A stretch of 64,000 nucleotides of DNA. Source: Microvirga antarctica (GTDB taxonomy: Bacteria; Pseudomonadota; Alphaproteobacteria; Rhizobiales; Beijerinckiaceae). The notes beneath the pieces were generated by a model. It did no database searches. It had not been told where the DNA came from and saw only the letters and a list, made by a program, of their open reading frames with translations. The translations under genes were made by a program, and so were the position numbers. The stretch lies in the NCBI RefSeq assembly GCF_017921815.1, contig NZ_JAGEMM010000003.1:62001-126000 (forward strand), given 5' to 3'. Shown here piece by piece: positions 39,534 through 48,776 of this stretch; positions within the stretch are counted from its first letter, which is position 1, and each line of letters opens with the position of its first letter.

Positions 39534-40450
39534 CGACCGCGGCTCCGCGGATCAAGGATGTCGCGAAGGCCGTCGCCCAGAAGGTTGAATCCGAGCACCG
39601 TGAGAAAGATCGCGAGGCCCGGAAAGGCCGAGTACCACCACCAGTCGGGCATGTAGGTCCGCGCGACCGAAATCATCGCGCCCCATTCCGGCTGGGGCGG
39701 TTTCGCGCCGAGGCCGATAAAGCCGAGACTGGCGGCGGACAGGATGGCCATGCCCATATCCATGCTGGCCTTCACAACAATCGGCGTCATGCAGTTGGGC
39801 AGGATATGGTGCCACAGGATCCAGGGCGTGCGCGCGCCCAGCGCGCGGGCGGATTCGACGTAGAGCTCTTCCTTGACCGACAGGGTCTTGGCCTGGACGA
39901 GGCGCACATAGCCGGGCCACCACACGATCGAGAGGGCGATCACGCAGTTCATGATGCCGGGACCGAGCGCGGCGACGATCGAGAGCGCCAGGGCAAGGCC
40001 GGGGACCGACAGGAAAAGGTCGGTGATGCGCATGATGACGGAGCGCACCCAGCCATCCTTGTAGCCCGCGATGATGCCGAGCGGCACGCCGACGAGGGCG
40101 CCGATCCCGGTAATCACGAGGCCGATCCACAGCGACGTGCGCGCCCCCACGATCACGCGTGAGAGGATATCGGCCCCCATCTCGTCCGTGCCGAACGGGT
40201 GGGCGAAGCTCGGCGGCAGAAGGCGTTGCCCGAGCTTGACGGCACCCAGCGTATCCTCGGGGTAGGGCGCAAGCGAGGATCCGAAAATCGCCAGGATCAG
40301 GAACAGCACGACCAGACCGAGTCCCAGCATCGACGAGAAGCTGCCCGAGAACAGATGGGCGTAGAGCCGCCATTGCCGGATCGTGCTGGCATGGCGTTCG
40401 CGAAAGCCCGGGATGTGCGGGGCTATGGCTGGCAAGTCGACGGAGCTCAT
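39530..40450 (-). CDS. Second dipeptide-type ABC transporter permease (DppC-like)
   Basis: This 306-residue permease has the DppC family segment HPFGTDEMGADILSRVIVGARTSLWIGL, about six membrane helices and a coupling loop ESARALGARTPWILWHHILPNCMTPIVV. The N-terminal cytoplasmic part is about 35 residues. It overlaps neighbours at both ends by four bases. Confidence 0.95.
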
Positions 40451-41457
40451 TGGGCGCTCCTCAGGCGGGGGTCAATCCACGCATAGGCGAGATCCACGAA
40501 GGTGTTGGTGAGCATGAAGAGGAAGCCGATCACCAGCGTGACGCCGATGACGGGCTTGAAGTCGGACGCGAGGGACGACGAGACAGCGTAGAGACCGATG
40601 CCCGGCCAGTCGAATACGGTTTCGACCAGCACAGTCGAGCCCAGCATCCAGCCGAAGCGCAGCCCGATCATCGCCAGGGTCGGCAGCAACGCGTTCTTCA
40701 ACGCATAAACGGTGACGATCCGGGCCGCCGAGATGCCGTGTGCGCGCGCGGCGATGATGTGGTCGGATTGCAGGACCTCGATCATTTCCGCACGGTTCAC
40801 CCGCAGGATGGAGGCGAGGCAAGGAAACGACAGGACGACGGCCGGCAGAATGATATGCGAGAGAGCCTCGCGAAAGGTCTCGAAATCGCCCCGCAGCAGC
40901 GAATCGACCAGGATCAGATGGGTGATCGGCTCGGGCGCAATCGACGTCAGGGGCAACTGCCCCGAGACCGGCAGCCATTCCAGGCGCACGGCAAAGAAAA
41001 GCTGCAGCAGGATGCCGAACCAGAACGCCGGCAGGGCGACGCCCGAGATCGACAGGATTCGCGTCACCTGATCGAGCGTCTTGTCGCGATAGACCGCCGA
41101 CAGCATGCCGAACGGCACTCCGATCAGGACGCCCAGCAGCATTGCGACCAGCACCAGTTCCAGCGTCGCCGGCACGTAGCGGGCCAAGTCGTCGATGACA
41201 GGGCGCGTCGATACGATGGAGCGGCCGAGATCCCCGGTCAGCAGGTCGCCCATATAGATGCCGAATTGTTCGATCAGGGGCCGATCGAGGCCGTATTCGA
41301 CGCGGATGGTTTCCACCATGTCGTTCGTCGCATCGGGGCCCGCGACGAGCCGCGCGGGATCTCCCGGCGCGACGTTGGTGATGAGGAACGTGAGGGCCGC
41401 AAGGCCGATCATCGTGCCGATCAGTACGGCGATCTTGCGCAAAGTCAGCGACAGCAT
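40447..41457 (-). CDS. Second dipeptide-type ABC transporter permease (DppB-like)
   Basis: This 336-residue permease has the DppB/OppB features LTFLITNVAPGDPARLVAG, GDLGRSIVSTRPV and coupling loop ARAHGISAARIVTVYALKNALLPTLAMIG. It lies 114 bases after the binding-protein gene. The gap contains a hairpin. Confidence 0.95.
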   Translation of the reverse strand: MLSLTLRKIAVLIGTMIGLAALTFLITNVAPGDPARLVAGPDATNDMVETIRVEYGLDRPLIEQFGIYMGDLLTGDLGRSIVSTRPVIDDLARYVPATLELVLVAMLLGVLIGVPFGMLSAVYRDKTLDQVTRILSISGVALPAFWFGILLQLFFAVRLEWLPVSGQLPLTSIAPEPITHLILVDSLLRGDFETFREALSHIILPAVVLSFPCLASILRVNRAEMIEVLQSDHIIAARAHGISAARIVTVYALKNALLPTLAMIGLRFGWMLGSTVLVETVFDWPGIGLYAVSSSLASDFKPVIGVTLVIGFLFMLTNTFVDLAYAWIDPRLRSAQ

Positions 41458-41492
41458 GGGGTCACCTCCTGTCGGTCATGAGGCGCGGATCG

Positions 41493-41511
41493 CCTCGGCC
41501 AACGGCCGAGG
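41493..41511 (-). other. Hairpin between second binding protein and permease genes
   Basis: CCTCGGCC and GGCCGAGG form an 8-bp perfect stem with loop AAC in the 114-base gap after the binding-protein stop. It occupies the same relative position as the hairpins in the other two transporter operons. Confidence 0.55.
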
Positions 41512-41571
41512 TGAACCTGAGCGAGCAGCGGCGAGCCACGCGGGGGACATGCGAGACTCGCCGGGCGCCCA

Positions 41572-43161
41572 TTACTTGGCGTCGATCCAGAGCGGATAGA
41601 GGTCGACCTCGCCGGTAAACCGCACAGGGCTGAACTGGAAGCCCTTGAGATAGTCGCGGTGAGCCCAGCGACGATCCTGCATCATGCCGATCACCTCCGG
41701 CTGGTCTTCCACGATCTGCGCCTGAATGTCCGCGTAGAGCTTGGCCCGTTCGTCCCAGTCGTTGCTGCGGCGGGCCTTGTCGATCATCGCCGTCACGGCA
41801 TCGTTCTTGTAGAACGACATGGCGAAATACTGGCCGTAGGAATTGGGATGGTATTGGTAGGCCACCGCATCCGGGTCGGTCGAGATCGGCGTGACATAGA
41901 CCGAACTCATGGCGGGCGACGTCTCGACCTTCGAGCCCTTGGCCACCATGTTGGGCCATTGCTCCGGCCGGATATCCACCTTGATGCCGAGCGGTGCGAG
42001 ATTATCGAGCAGGAGCAGGCCGATCCGGCGCGCTTCTTCGAGACCCGCCACGTGGTAATATTCGAGCGTCAGGCCGCCATTCGGATAGGCGGACTTTGCC
42101 AGGTATTCCTTGGCCTTGGCGAGATCCTGCCGGGGAATGCCCGGAACGTTCACATAGCCGCGAATGGCGTCCGGGAAGGGACTTGTCTGCAGGCGGGCTG
42201 CGCCGTTGTAAATCTGAACGAGGCCGTTGTAATCGAGCGCATAGGCGATGGCCTTGCGCAGGTTCTTGTCGGCGGTCGGTCCCTGCTGCGTGTTGAACTT
42301 GATGCTGAAGGTGGTCATCCCAGGATGATCCTGGATCGTGATGCCGCGTGCCTTGGCGATCTGCACGTAATCGTCGGGCGTCAGGCCCTCGACGATATCG
42401 ACCTCGCCGCGCTGCAGGGCAGCCTTCTGCACGGCGGGCTCGCGCACGATGCGATAGATCACGCCCCCCGGACGGTTCTGTTCACCCTGCGGCCAGCCCT
42501 TCCAGTAATCCGCGACTGCTTCGACCTCGTAGAGAACGTTGGGTTCCCACCGCTTGAGCTTGAACGGGCCGGAGCCGGCCGCGTGGTCGGTCAGCCATTT
42601 CTGGCCGTCATCGCCGTCGACTTCGTTGGCTTTGACCTCCTTGGGATTGACCACGTACCACCAGGGCAGGAACGACAGGAAGGCCGAGTACGGCGTCTTC
42701 AGGTTGAAGCGGACGGTCTTGGAATCGACGATCTCGATGCTGCCAGGATCAAGGAAGTCCTTGAGCATCCACGCCACGCCCTTGTTGAGCTTCAGGCCAC
42801 GCTCGAAGGAGTAGCGGATCGCCTCCGCGTCGACCGGGTCGCCATTGTGAAACTTGGCGTTGTCGACGAGGTGGAACGTCCAGGTCTTCCCATCCGCGCT
42901 CGTCTCCCAGCTCTTGGCGAGCCACGGCTTGATGACGGCGGGGTCGCCCTCGTACTTCACAAGCGCGTCGTAGACCGCCTGCTGCATCATGCGGGTGGAC
43001 CAGTCGTAGCGCACATGCGGGTCGAGGACCGGAATCTGCTGGCGTCCGCCGAACACGACGACCTTCTTGTCGCCGACGCGTTCGAATGCCGCAGCTTTGT
43101 CCGCATGGGCCATGCCGACGATCAGACCTGCGGCGGCAACGCCGAATAGCCAATTTCGCAT
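41572..43161 (-). CDS. Second dipeptide-type ABC transporter substrate-binding protein
   Basis: This 529-residue SBP_bac_5 protein has a signal peptide (MRNWLFGVAAAGLIVGMAHA). The mature region has PVLDPHVRYDWSTRMMQQAVYDALV and WTFHLVDNAKFHNGDPVDAEAIRYSFERG. Its ligand is unknown; the neighbouring AroM, DUF917 and hydantoinase-like genes point to a cyclic or peptide-like amide. ATG 43161 is chosen because AGGAG lies eight bases upstream; a start nine codons earlier has no such site. Confidence 0.94.
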   Translation of the reverse strand: MRNWLFGVAAAGLIVGMAHADKAAAFERVGDKKVVVFGGRQQIPVLDPHVRYDWSTRMMQQAVYDALVKYEGDPAVIKPWLAKSWETSADGKTWTFHLVDNAKFHNGDPVDAEAIRYSFERGLKLNKGVAWMLKDFLDPGSIEIVDSKTVRFNLKTPYSAFLSFLPWWYVVNPKEVKANEVDGDDGQKWLTDHAAGSGPFKLKRWEPNVLYEVEAVADYWKGWPQGEQNRPGGVIYRIVREPAVQKAALQRGEVDIVEGLTPDDYVQIAKARGITIQDHPGMTTFSIKFNTQQGPTADKNLRKAIAYALDYNGLVQIYNGAARLQTSPFPDAIRGYVNVPGIPRQDLAKAKEYLAKSAYPNGGLTLEYYHVAGLEEARRIGLLLLDNLAPLGIKVDIRPEQWPNMVAKGSKVETSPAMSSVYVTPISTDPDAVAYQYHPNSYGQYFAMSFYKNDAVTAMIDKARRSNDWDERAKLYADIQAQIVEDQPEVIGMMQDRRWAHRDYLKGFQFSPVRFTGEVDLYPLWIDAK

Positions 43162-43206
43162 TGTCGAAACTCCTGTTCCCAGTGCCATGATGATGGTGTT
43201 CTTGTT

Positions 43207-43878
43207 CTAGAGAATCTGCCGGATCGCGCCGGACACGATGCGGCGCGACAGCAGGACCGGCGCGTCCACCACTCTGCGGACCTCGGCGCGCATGTCTTCC
43301 GAATAGCCCATGCAATGCATGATCACGAGATCGCAACCCGCCAGGCCTGCGGCCTTTTCGGCCATCGCATCGCCGGCGTAGGGCGAGGCCGCCACGAGGC
43401 GCGGCGCCTCGGCGGAAGGGAACACATGGCGCTTGGGAAATTCTTCAATCTGGCGTTCGAGCGGCAGCATCACGCCCAGGCGACGGGAGGATGCCGCCAT
43501 GGCCTCGACCATCGAGTCGACGATCCGCTGCGCCTCGATCATCAAAGTGTTTTGCAGCGGCTTCACGTGGGTGCCGGTGCAAAGCAGGACGACCGCGTCA
43601 AAATTCTGGTCGTCGACCTGCGCCAGAACCTTCTCGAGCAGCACTTCCACACGCTCCTTGGCGATAGTGACCTCGCGTCCGTCACGCCGGCGGGTCGCAA
43701 ACGCCGTCTCGCCCGGGCGCGGGGTCAACGCGGCAATCGCCGCGTCGGACAGGCCGTCCAGCGCGCCGAATTCGTGCGCCTCCACGGCGCCGCCGATATC
43801 CGCCAGCATTTCCGGCACGATGTCGTCACGCGGGCTTTCGCCGATGGTCACGAAGGCCAGGCGGTGCGGTCTTGTCAT
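43207..43878 (-). CDS. AroM-family protein (Asp/Glu racemase-like fold)
   Basis: This 223-residue protein matches AroM, a family of unknown activity related in fold to aspartate/glutamate/hydantoin racemases. It opens LAFVTIGESPRDDIVPEML. It keeps two cysteines where racemases have their acid-base pair: Cys100 (VVLLCTGTH) and Cys189 (VIMHCMGYS), so a racemase or isomerase reaction is possible. It sits between the transporter and the AroM-LuxR fusion regulator and shares the EFGALDGL motif with the latter. ATG 43878 (MTRPHRL) is preferred; an ATG five codons earlier is too close to its SD. Confidence 0.88.
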   Translation of the reverse strand: MTRPHRLAFVTIGESPRDDIVPEMLADIGGAVEAHEFGALDGLSDAAIAALTPRPGETAFATRRRDGREVTIAKERVEVLLEKVLAQVDDQNFDAVVLLCTGTHVKPLQNTLMIEAQRIVDSMVEAMAASSRRLGVMLPLERQIEEFPKRHVFPSAEAPRLVAASPYAGDAMAEKAAGLAGCDLVIMHCMGYSEDMRAEVRRVVDAPVLLSRRIVSGAIRQIL

Positions 43879-43984
43879 GGTTGGCCCCTGCATTCTCCAA
43901 GGCCGCAGGCTAACGGCTGGCTTCAGGGTTCAGCTATAGGGAATTGCCCCTATGGAAGGCATGCCCTCAAATCGGGCAACTGCC

Positions 43985-44926
43985 TCACAATTCCGGGTGT
44001 TCGGCCGAAACAACGAGGCGGATAAGGGCGCCGGTTGAGGACACCTCCATCTTGCTCATGACTTTGGAACGGTGGATTTCGACGGTTTTCGGGCTGATGC
44101 CGAGTTGGCGTCCGATGGCCTTGTTGGACAATCCTTCGGCCGCCAGCGACAGCACCTGCCGTTCGCGTGGCGTGAGCCGCTGCAGGCGCTCGGCCAGGAT
44201 CGGCGAGGTGTCGTAGCTACGCGTCGGTTGGGGCCGTCTGTCGAGGAGAAGCCGCATCGCCCCGGCGACGATGCGGCGCGCCAGCACGACCGGTTTGCCG
44301 CTCGCGCGCGCCACCATGGCGCGGTCCGCCTCATTGAAGCTCACCGAATTCAGCACGATGATCTCGCTCTCGGCCAGATCGATCAGGGCGCCGGCCAGCG
44401 CCTCGCGGTCGCCGGGGGCCGCATGGCTGAGAAAGATTCGATAGGGCGACAGGGCCGTGACCTCGATCTCGTCGACCTGCTGGGCGAGCGGCTGAACGAT
44501 CCCGACAGCGCCCCCGTGGGCGGCGAGCGCCATGACGCCGGATTCCATCGCCCGCTGGCCATTGACCGTCAGGCACCGGCTTTCGAACTCGCGGAACAGG
44601 CCGGTCGAGAGAATAACCACGAGGTCGAAGTCGTGCGGCGCGAAGCCTGCGAGGATTTGCGCCAGTCGCTCACCCACGCGCGGCTTGGACACGACCGCAT
44701 CGGTGCCATCGGCCAGGCGTGTCACGAGCGCATGTTCATCCCCCACCGGTGCAAGGGCGGCGATCTCGGCATCCGTCAGGCCATCGAGCGCCCCGAATTC
44801 GGTGGCGGCGATGGGCAGGGCGAGATGCGTCAGGATCTCCGGCACCACGTCCATGCGCGGCGTCTGCCCCACGGTGACGAATGCGACACGGAGGAGGGTA
44901 GGCTCTGGTGAGGTCCGGATGCTCAT
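43985..44926 (-). CDS. AroM-domain - LuxR/GerE HTH fusion transcriptional regulator
   Basis: This 313-residue protein fuses an AroM-like domain (about 12-230; VAFVTVGQTPRMDVVPEIL, TEFGALDGLTDAEI) to a C-terminal LuxR/GerE helix-turn-helix (251-298; LTPRERQVLSLAAEGLSNKAIGRQL, ISPKTVEIHRSKVMSKM). At the two racemase-like cysteine positions kept by the neighbouring AroM protein it has Ser107 (VVILSTG) and Asn193 (IIVLNSV). The domain is probably catalytically dead and serves as a ligand sensor. It diverges from the DUF917-hydantoinase pair and lies upstream of the AroM and transporter genes, so it is the likely regulator of the whole locus. Confidence 0.88.
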   Translation of the reverse strand: MSIRTSPEPTLLRVAFVTVGQTPRMDVVPEILTHLALPIAATEFGALDGLTDAEIAALAPVGDEHALVTRLADGTDAVVSKPRVGERLAQILAGFAPHDFDLVVILSTGLFREFESRCLTVNGQRAMESGVMALAAHGGAVGIVQPLAQQVDEIEVTALSPYRIFLSHAAPGDREALAGALIDLAESEIIVLNSVSFNEADRAMVARASGKPVVLARRIVAGAMRLLLDRRPQPTRSYDTSPILAERLQRLTPRERQVLSLAAEGLSNKAIGRQLGISPKTVEIHRSKVMSKMEVSSTGALIRLVVSAEHPEL

Positions 44927-44999
44927 CGCCCCGCGGTCAATGTCGTGTCTCTGTCATCTGTGCTTCAATCTCTAGCGCGACCGCGAGGGCAGGGACAAC

Positions 45000-45014
45000 C
45001 CGGTGCGACACCGG
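45000..45014. promoter_or_regulatory. CCGGTG-CGA-CACCGG dyad between the AroM-LuxR regulator and DUF917
   Basis: A perfect 6-bp inverted repeat with a three-base spacer lies in the 185-base divergent region, 74 bases from the regulator start and 98 bases from the DUF917 start. Size and position suit a dimeric LuxR-type regulator. Binding is inferred only. Confidence 0.4.
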
Positions 45015-45111
45015 CATCGATTGCTTCTGTGGTGCAGGGATTAGGTGCAGACCCTTATTTCGGCTGCTCCGCCTTGAGGCTACCGTTCCAATCCTTATGG
45101 GAGGGAACACC

Positions 45112-46191
45112 ATGATCCGTGACTTCGCGGCGGACGAGATCGATCCGCTTGCCATCGGGGCCTGGATTCTGGGCACCGGCGGCGGCGGCAGCCCCTATCT
45201 GGCCCAGCTTAACCTGAAGCAGCTCTATGCGGACGGAAAGTTCTGCCGGCTGATCGATCCGCTCGACCTCGACGATGAGGATTATGTGGCGGTCGTCTCG
45301 AAGATGGGTGCGCCGCTGGTCGGACAGGAACGCCTGGTCGATCCGGCACATCTCGCCCGCGCCGTCCAGGTCATGGAAGACTATCTCGGAAAGCGCTTCC
45401 GCGCGATCATGAGCGTCGAAATCGGCGGCGGCAACGCGCTCTCGCCATTTCTGGCTGGCGCGCTTCTCGACCTGCCGGTGGTCGATGCCGACGCCATGGG
45501 CCGCGCCTATCCCGAGGCGCAGATGACGAGCTTTGCCATCGGTGATCTCAAAATGTACCCGCTGAGCCTCGTCGATTGCCGCGACAACGAGGTCGTGGTG
45601 GCGCGCACGCCGTCCTGGAAATGGATGGAGCGCATCTCCCGCACCGTCTGCACGGAGGTCGGCTCGACGTCTGCCACCTGCAAAGCGCCGCGGACGGGCC
45701 GCGAGGTCAAGGACTGGGGCGTGCTGCACACCGTTACAAAGGCGACAGCGCTCGGGCGCGCCGTGCTCGATGCGCGTGCGGCTCATGCTGACCCGATCGC
45801 GGCGGTTCTCCGCCATGAGGGCGGGCAGGTGGTCTTCAAGGGCAAGGTCGCCGACATGGACCGCCGCACGACCGGCGGGTTCCTGCGCGGAACGGCCACG
45901 CTGGACGGGCTCGACACGGATCGCGGCAGCAAGCTCGAGCTCGCCTTCCAGAACGAGTGGGCGGTCGGTTTCAAGGATGGCGAGGCCATCGTCATGACGC
46001 CGGATCTGATCTGCGTGCTCGACACGGTGTCGGGCGAGGCGATCGGCACCGAGACGCTGCGCTACGGCCAGCGCGTCACCGTGATCGCGCTTCCGGCGCC
46101 TGGCGTTCTTCTCACCCCCAAAGGCCTGGAGCATGTGGGCCCCAGGGCTTTCGGTTACGACCTTGATTTCAAATCGGTATTCGCAGCATGA
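45112..46191 (+). CDS. DUF917-family protein (S-Me-THD-like)
   Basis: This 359-residue protein is of the DUF917 family. As I recall, Pfam has renamed the domain after S-methyl thiohydantoin desulfurase. The N-terminal glycine-rich motif AWILGTGGGGSPYLAQLN and the EIGGGNALSPFLAGALLDLPVVDADAMGRAYPE region are family hallmarks. The C-terminal beta-rich part has GTETLRYGQRVTVIALPAP. It is partnered with a hydantoinase/oxoprolinase-like gene (four-base overlap), the usual arrangement, suggesting both act on a cyclic five-membered amide. ATG 45112 follows the SD GGGAGGG; an ATG at 45097 overlaps that SD. Confidence 0.9.
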   Translation: MIRDFAADEIDPLAIGAWILGTGGGGSPYLAQLNLKQLYADGKFCRLIDPLDLDDEDYVAVVSKMGAPLVGQERLVDPAHLARAVQVMEDYLGKRFRAIMSVEIGGGNALSPFLAGALLDLPVVDADAMGRAYPEAQMTSFAIGDLKMYPLSLVDCRDNEVVVARTPSWKWMERISRTVCTEVGSTSATCKAPRTGREVKDWGVLHTVTKATALGRAVLDARAAHADPIAAVLRHEGGQVVFKGKVADMDRRTTGGFLRGTATLDGLDTDRGSKLELAFQNEWAVGFKDGEAIVMTPDLICVLDTVSGEAIGTETLRYGQRVTVIALPAPGVLLTPKGLEHVGPRAFGYDLDFKSVFAA

Positions 46192-47744
46192 AGCGCATCG
46201 GCATCGACGTCGGCGGCACCAATACGGACGCGGTCCTGATCGACAAGACGACAGTTCTGGGAGCCGTCAAATCGCCCACGACCTCGGACGTCATGACGGG
46301 GGTCGTCAACAGCATCCAGCGCATCGTCGCCGAACAAGGCGATACTCCGCTCGACATCGACGCGGTGATGATCGGCACGACCCATTTCACCAACGCGGTG
46401 GTCGAGCGCGCCCGTCTCGACCGGGTCGCGGCCATCCGCATCGCCCTGCCAGCCTCGGCCTCGCTCAAGCCCATGGTCGACTGGCCAGCCGATCTGCGCG
46501 ATTGCGTCGATCCGCTGATCTTCATGGTTCGCGGCGGCCACGAATATGACGGCCGCCCGCTTGTCCCGCTCGATCGGGACGCCATCCGCGATGCCGCGCT
46601 GCGTATCCGCGACGCCGGCATCACCGCGGTGGGCATCACGGCCCTGTTCTCGCCGCTGACATCCGAATGCGAACTCGAAGCGGCCGAGATCGTCGCCGCC
46701 ATCGTGCCCGGCGCGCGCATCACCCTGTCCCACCGCCTCGGTCGCATTGGCCTTCTCGAGCGCGAGAACGTCACGCTGCTCAACGCCTCCCTTCAGAGTC
46801 TCGGCAAGGATACCGTGGCGGCTTTCCGCGACGCGCTGAAGAGCGTCGGCATCGTGGCGCCATTCTACCTCACGCAGAACGACGGCACGGTGGTGCTGGC
46901 CGAGGTGGCAGCCGCCAATCCGGTCTACAGCTTCGCCTCGGGCCCGACGAACTCCATGCGGGGCGCAGCCTTTCTGTCGGGTCGCGACGAGGGCATGGTC
47001 ATCGACGTGGGCGGGACGACGAGCGACATCGGCTGCCTGGTGAACGGCTTTCCGCGCGAGGCCAACAATATCGTGGAAGTGGGCGGCGTGCGCACACTCT
47101 TCCGCATGCCCGACCTGCTGCCGATGGCGCTGGGCGGGGGCACCATCATCGATCCGCTCACCGGCAAGATCGGCCCGCGCAGCGTCGGCTACCGAATCAC
47201 CGAAAAGGCCCTGGTCTTCGGCGGCGATACACTCACGACGACGGACATCGCGGTTGCGGCCGGCCTCGTCGAGATCGGTGACCGCGACCGGGTCAGACAT
47301 CTCGACCCGGCAAAGGTCAAACACCATCTGGCCGCCATCCACGCGATGATCGAGGACGGCGTCGACCGGATGAAGACATCGGCTGGCGACATGCCGATCA
47401 TCGTTGTGGGCGGAGGCGCATTCCTCGTGCCGGATCGGCTTGCCGGTGTGAGCGAGGTCATCCACGTTGAGCATGCGGGCGTCGCGAATGCGCTCGGTGC
47501 GGCCATGGCCCAGGTCTCGGGAGAGGTCGATCAGGTCTTCTCAGGCCTGACCCGGGAGGCGGCACTTGCGGCTGCCCAGGACATTGCAACGCGACGGGCC
47601 GTCGAGGCCGGTGCGGATATGGACACGGTGGTGCTGGTGGACGCCGAAGATATCCCTATCGCCTATCTTCCGGGCGATGCGCGCCGGGTCAGGGCCCGCG
47701 TCGTCGGGACCATCGGCACGCCCAGCATAAAGCTTGTCGCCTGA
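46188..47744 (+). CDS. Hydantoinase/oxoprolinase-family protein (HyuA-like, short form)
   Basis: This 518-residue protein has two ASKHA-type nucleotide-binding motifs, GIDVGGTNTDAVLI at the start and VIDVGGTTSDIGCLV near residue 270. It also has the family TTHFTNAVVER segment and C-terminal GGGAFLVPDRL. Full HyuA proteins are near 690 residues. This short type commonly pairs with DUF917. The expected chemistry is ATP-dependent opening of a hydantoin- or oxoproline-like ring. ATG overlaps the DUF917 stop by four bases. Confidence 0.92.
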   Translation: MKRIGIDVGGTNTDAVLIDKTTVLGAVKSPTTSDVMTGVVNSIQRIVAEQGDTPLDIDAVMIGTTHFTNAVVERARLDRVAAIRIALPASASLKPMVDWPADLRDCVDPLIFMVRGGHEYDGRPLVPLDRDAIRDAALRIRDAGITAVGITALFSPLTSECELEAAEIVAAIVPGARITLSHRLGRIGLLERENVTLLNASLQSLGKDTVAAFRDALKSVGIVAPFYLTQNDGTVVLAEVAAANPVYSFASGPTNSMRGAAFLSGRDEGMVIDVGGTTSDIGCLVNGFPREANNIVEVGGVRTLFRMPDLLPMALGGGTIIDPLTGKIGPRSVGYRITEKALVFGGDTLTTTDIAVAAGLVEIGDRDRVRHLDPAKVKHHLAAIHAMIEDGVDRMKTSAGDMPIIVVGGGAFLVPDRLAGVSEVIHVEHAGVANALGAAMAQVSGEVDQVFSGLTREAALAAAQDIATRRAVEAGADMDTVVLVDAEDIPIAYLPGDARRVRARVVGTIGTPSIKLVA

Positions 47745-47945
47745 GGTCCGGTTCCGCCGCTTTCGGGTCGGCGTCGGCGTGCCGACCCGCATGGTGTCGC
47801 GCGCTTGCCGCTTGGCACAGTAGGGATGATGAAAAAGGGCTCCGGCGGATGCCCTGAGCGGTGCTGGACGGGAGGCAGTGGCTCCCAATCGGCAACCGAG
47901 ACCGGACGGTGGCGAGACGGCTAGGCGGTCCAGACCCCAAGCCAT

Positions 47946-47973
47946 CTCAAGCCGCCCCGGAGGGCGGCTTGAG
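47946..47973. terminator. 12-bp perfect hairpin between the hydantoinase-like and cold-shock genes
   Basis: CTCAAGCCGCCC and GGGCGGCTTGAG enclose a four-base loop. It lies 36 bases beyond the cold-shock stop (minus strand) and 200 bases after the hydantoinase-like stop (plus strand), so it may end both transcripts. Neither side has a U-run. Confidence 0.6.
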
Positions 47974-48009
47974 CGCGGGACGCCAGCAGGCCGGCGTCTG
48001 CGGCGTTAT

Positions 48010-48219
48010 TCAGGCTGATTGCAAATTGGTGGCGGACTCTTTGCCGGACCGACGGTCCTGCTCGACCTCGTAGGAGATCTTCTGTCCTTCGACCAAACCG
48101 CGCATGCCGGCGCGTTCCAGAGCGCTGACGTGAACGAACACGTCCTTGCCTCCGGTATCGGGCTGGATGAAGCCATAGCCCTTTTGGTCGTTATACCACT
48201 TCACTGTACCAGTCGCCAT
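48010..48219 (-). CDS. Cold-shock domain protein (CspA family)
   Basis: This 69-residue OB-fold RNA/ssDNA-binding protein has RNP1 KGYGFIQPD and RNP2 VFVHVSAL. The opening MATGTVKWYNDQKGYGFI is canonical. Csp proteins act as RNA chaperones in cold, stress or stationary phase. It is monocistronic with a long upstream region, as is common for csp genes regulated by their 5' leader. Confidence 0.97.
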   Translation of the reverse strand: MATGTVKWYNDQKGYGFIQPDTGGKDVFVHVSALERAGMRGLVEGQKISYEVEQDRRSGKESATNLQSA

Positions 48220-48776
48220 TTGATGTCTCTAAGCCCTTATCTATGCGTGACGCCCTATACCGTGCAGTGTTTGGCAGCAAGGTCAAGAGAAGACACGCGC
48301 GGGACGGCTCTTCAGGCTCGCCTCCGCCCCTTAAGAGCAGCCACTGCCCAGACCGCGCGGCGCGTCCGTCGGCCGTCGAGCCCCTGCCTCAGGGGCGGGC
48401 ATGGAGGCCCCAACCGGCCGGCCGGACGCGGCCGAGGCGGCTGAGCGACGTAATCTCGGGGATGATTCGATGCGGATACGCGTCCGGAAAGTCGTGCCGA
48501 GACATCGGCGCCGCCTTTGTGACAGACAGTTGTTGGCCACGACTTTCCGCAAAATGGCTTAGAACAATTCGAGACTTGCCCTGTGCCCGATGGCCTGTTC
48601 CCGTCTGGCCGAAGACAAATGTTCTTCGGGTTGAGGCGCTGACGGGTGGTTCTGCGGTCGAATGCTCAACGTGGCGAGGATAACTATAATTGATATGGCG
48701 GTCCGCCAACGGCTTGACCGGATGCCGTGATTGGAAGATGTAGCATTCCTGTCCCGATGATAAACTTGGAAATACG
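48220..48776. other. 557-base divergent region between csp and the MucR homologue
   Basis: This contains the csp leader (minus strand) and the MucR-homologue promoter region (plus strand). The middle is very GC-rich and repetitive in texture; the last 100 bases before 48777 are AT-richer. TGGCG-GTC-CGCCA at 48696-48708 is a short dyad that could be an operator. No credible gene or RNA is seen. Confidence 0.45.
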
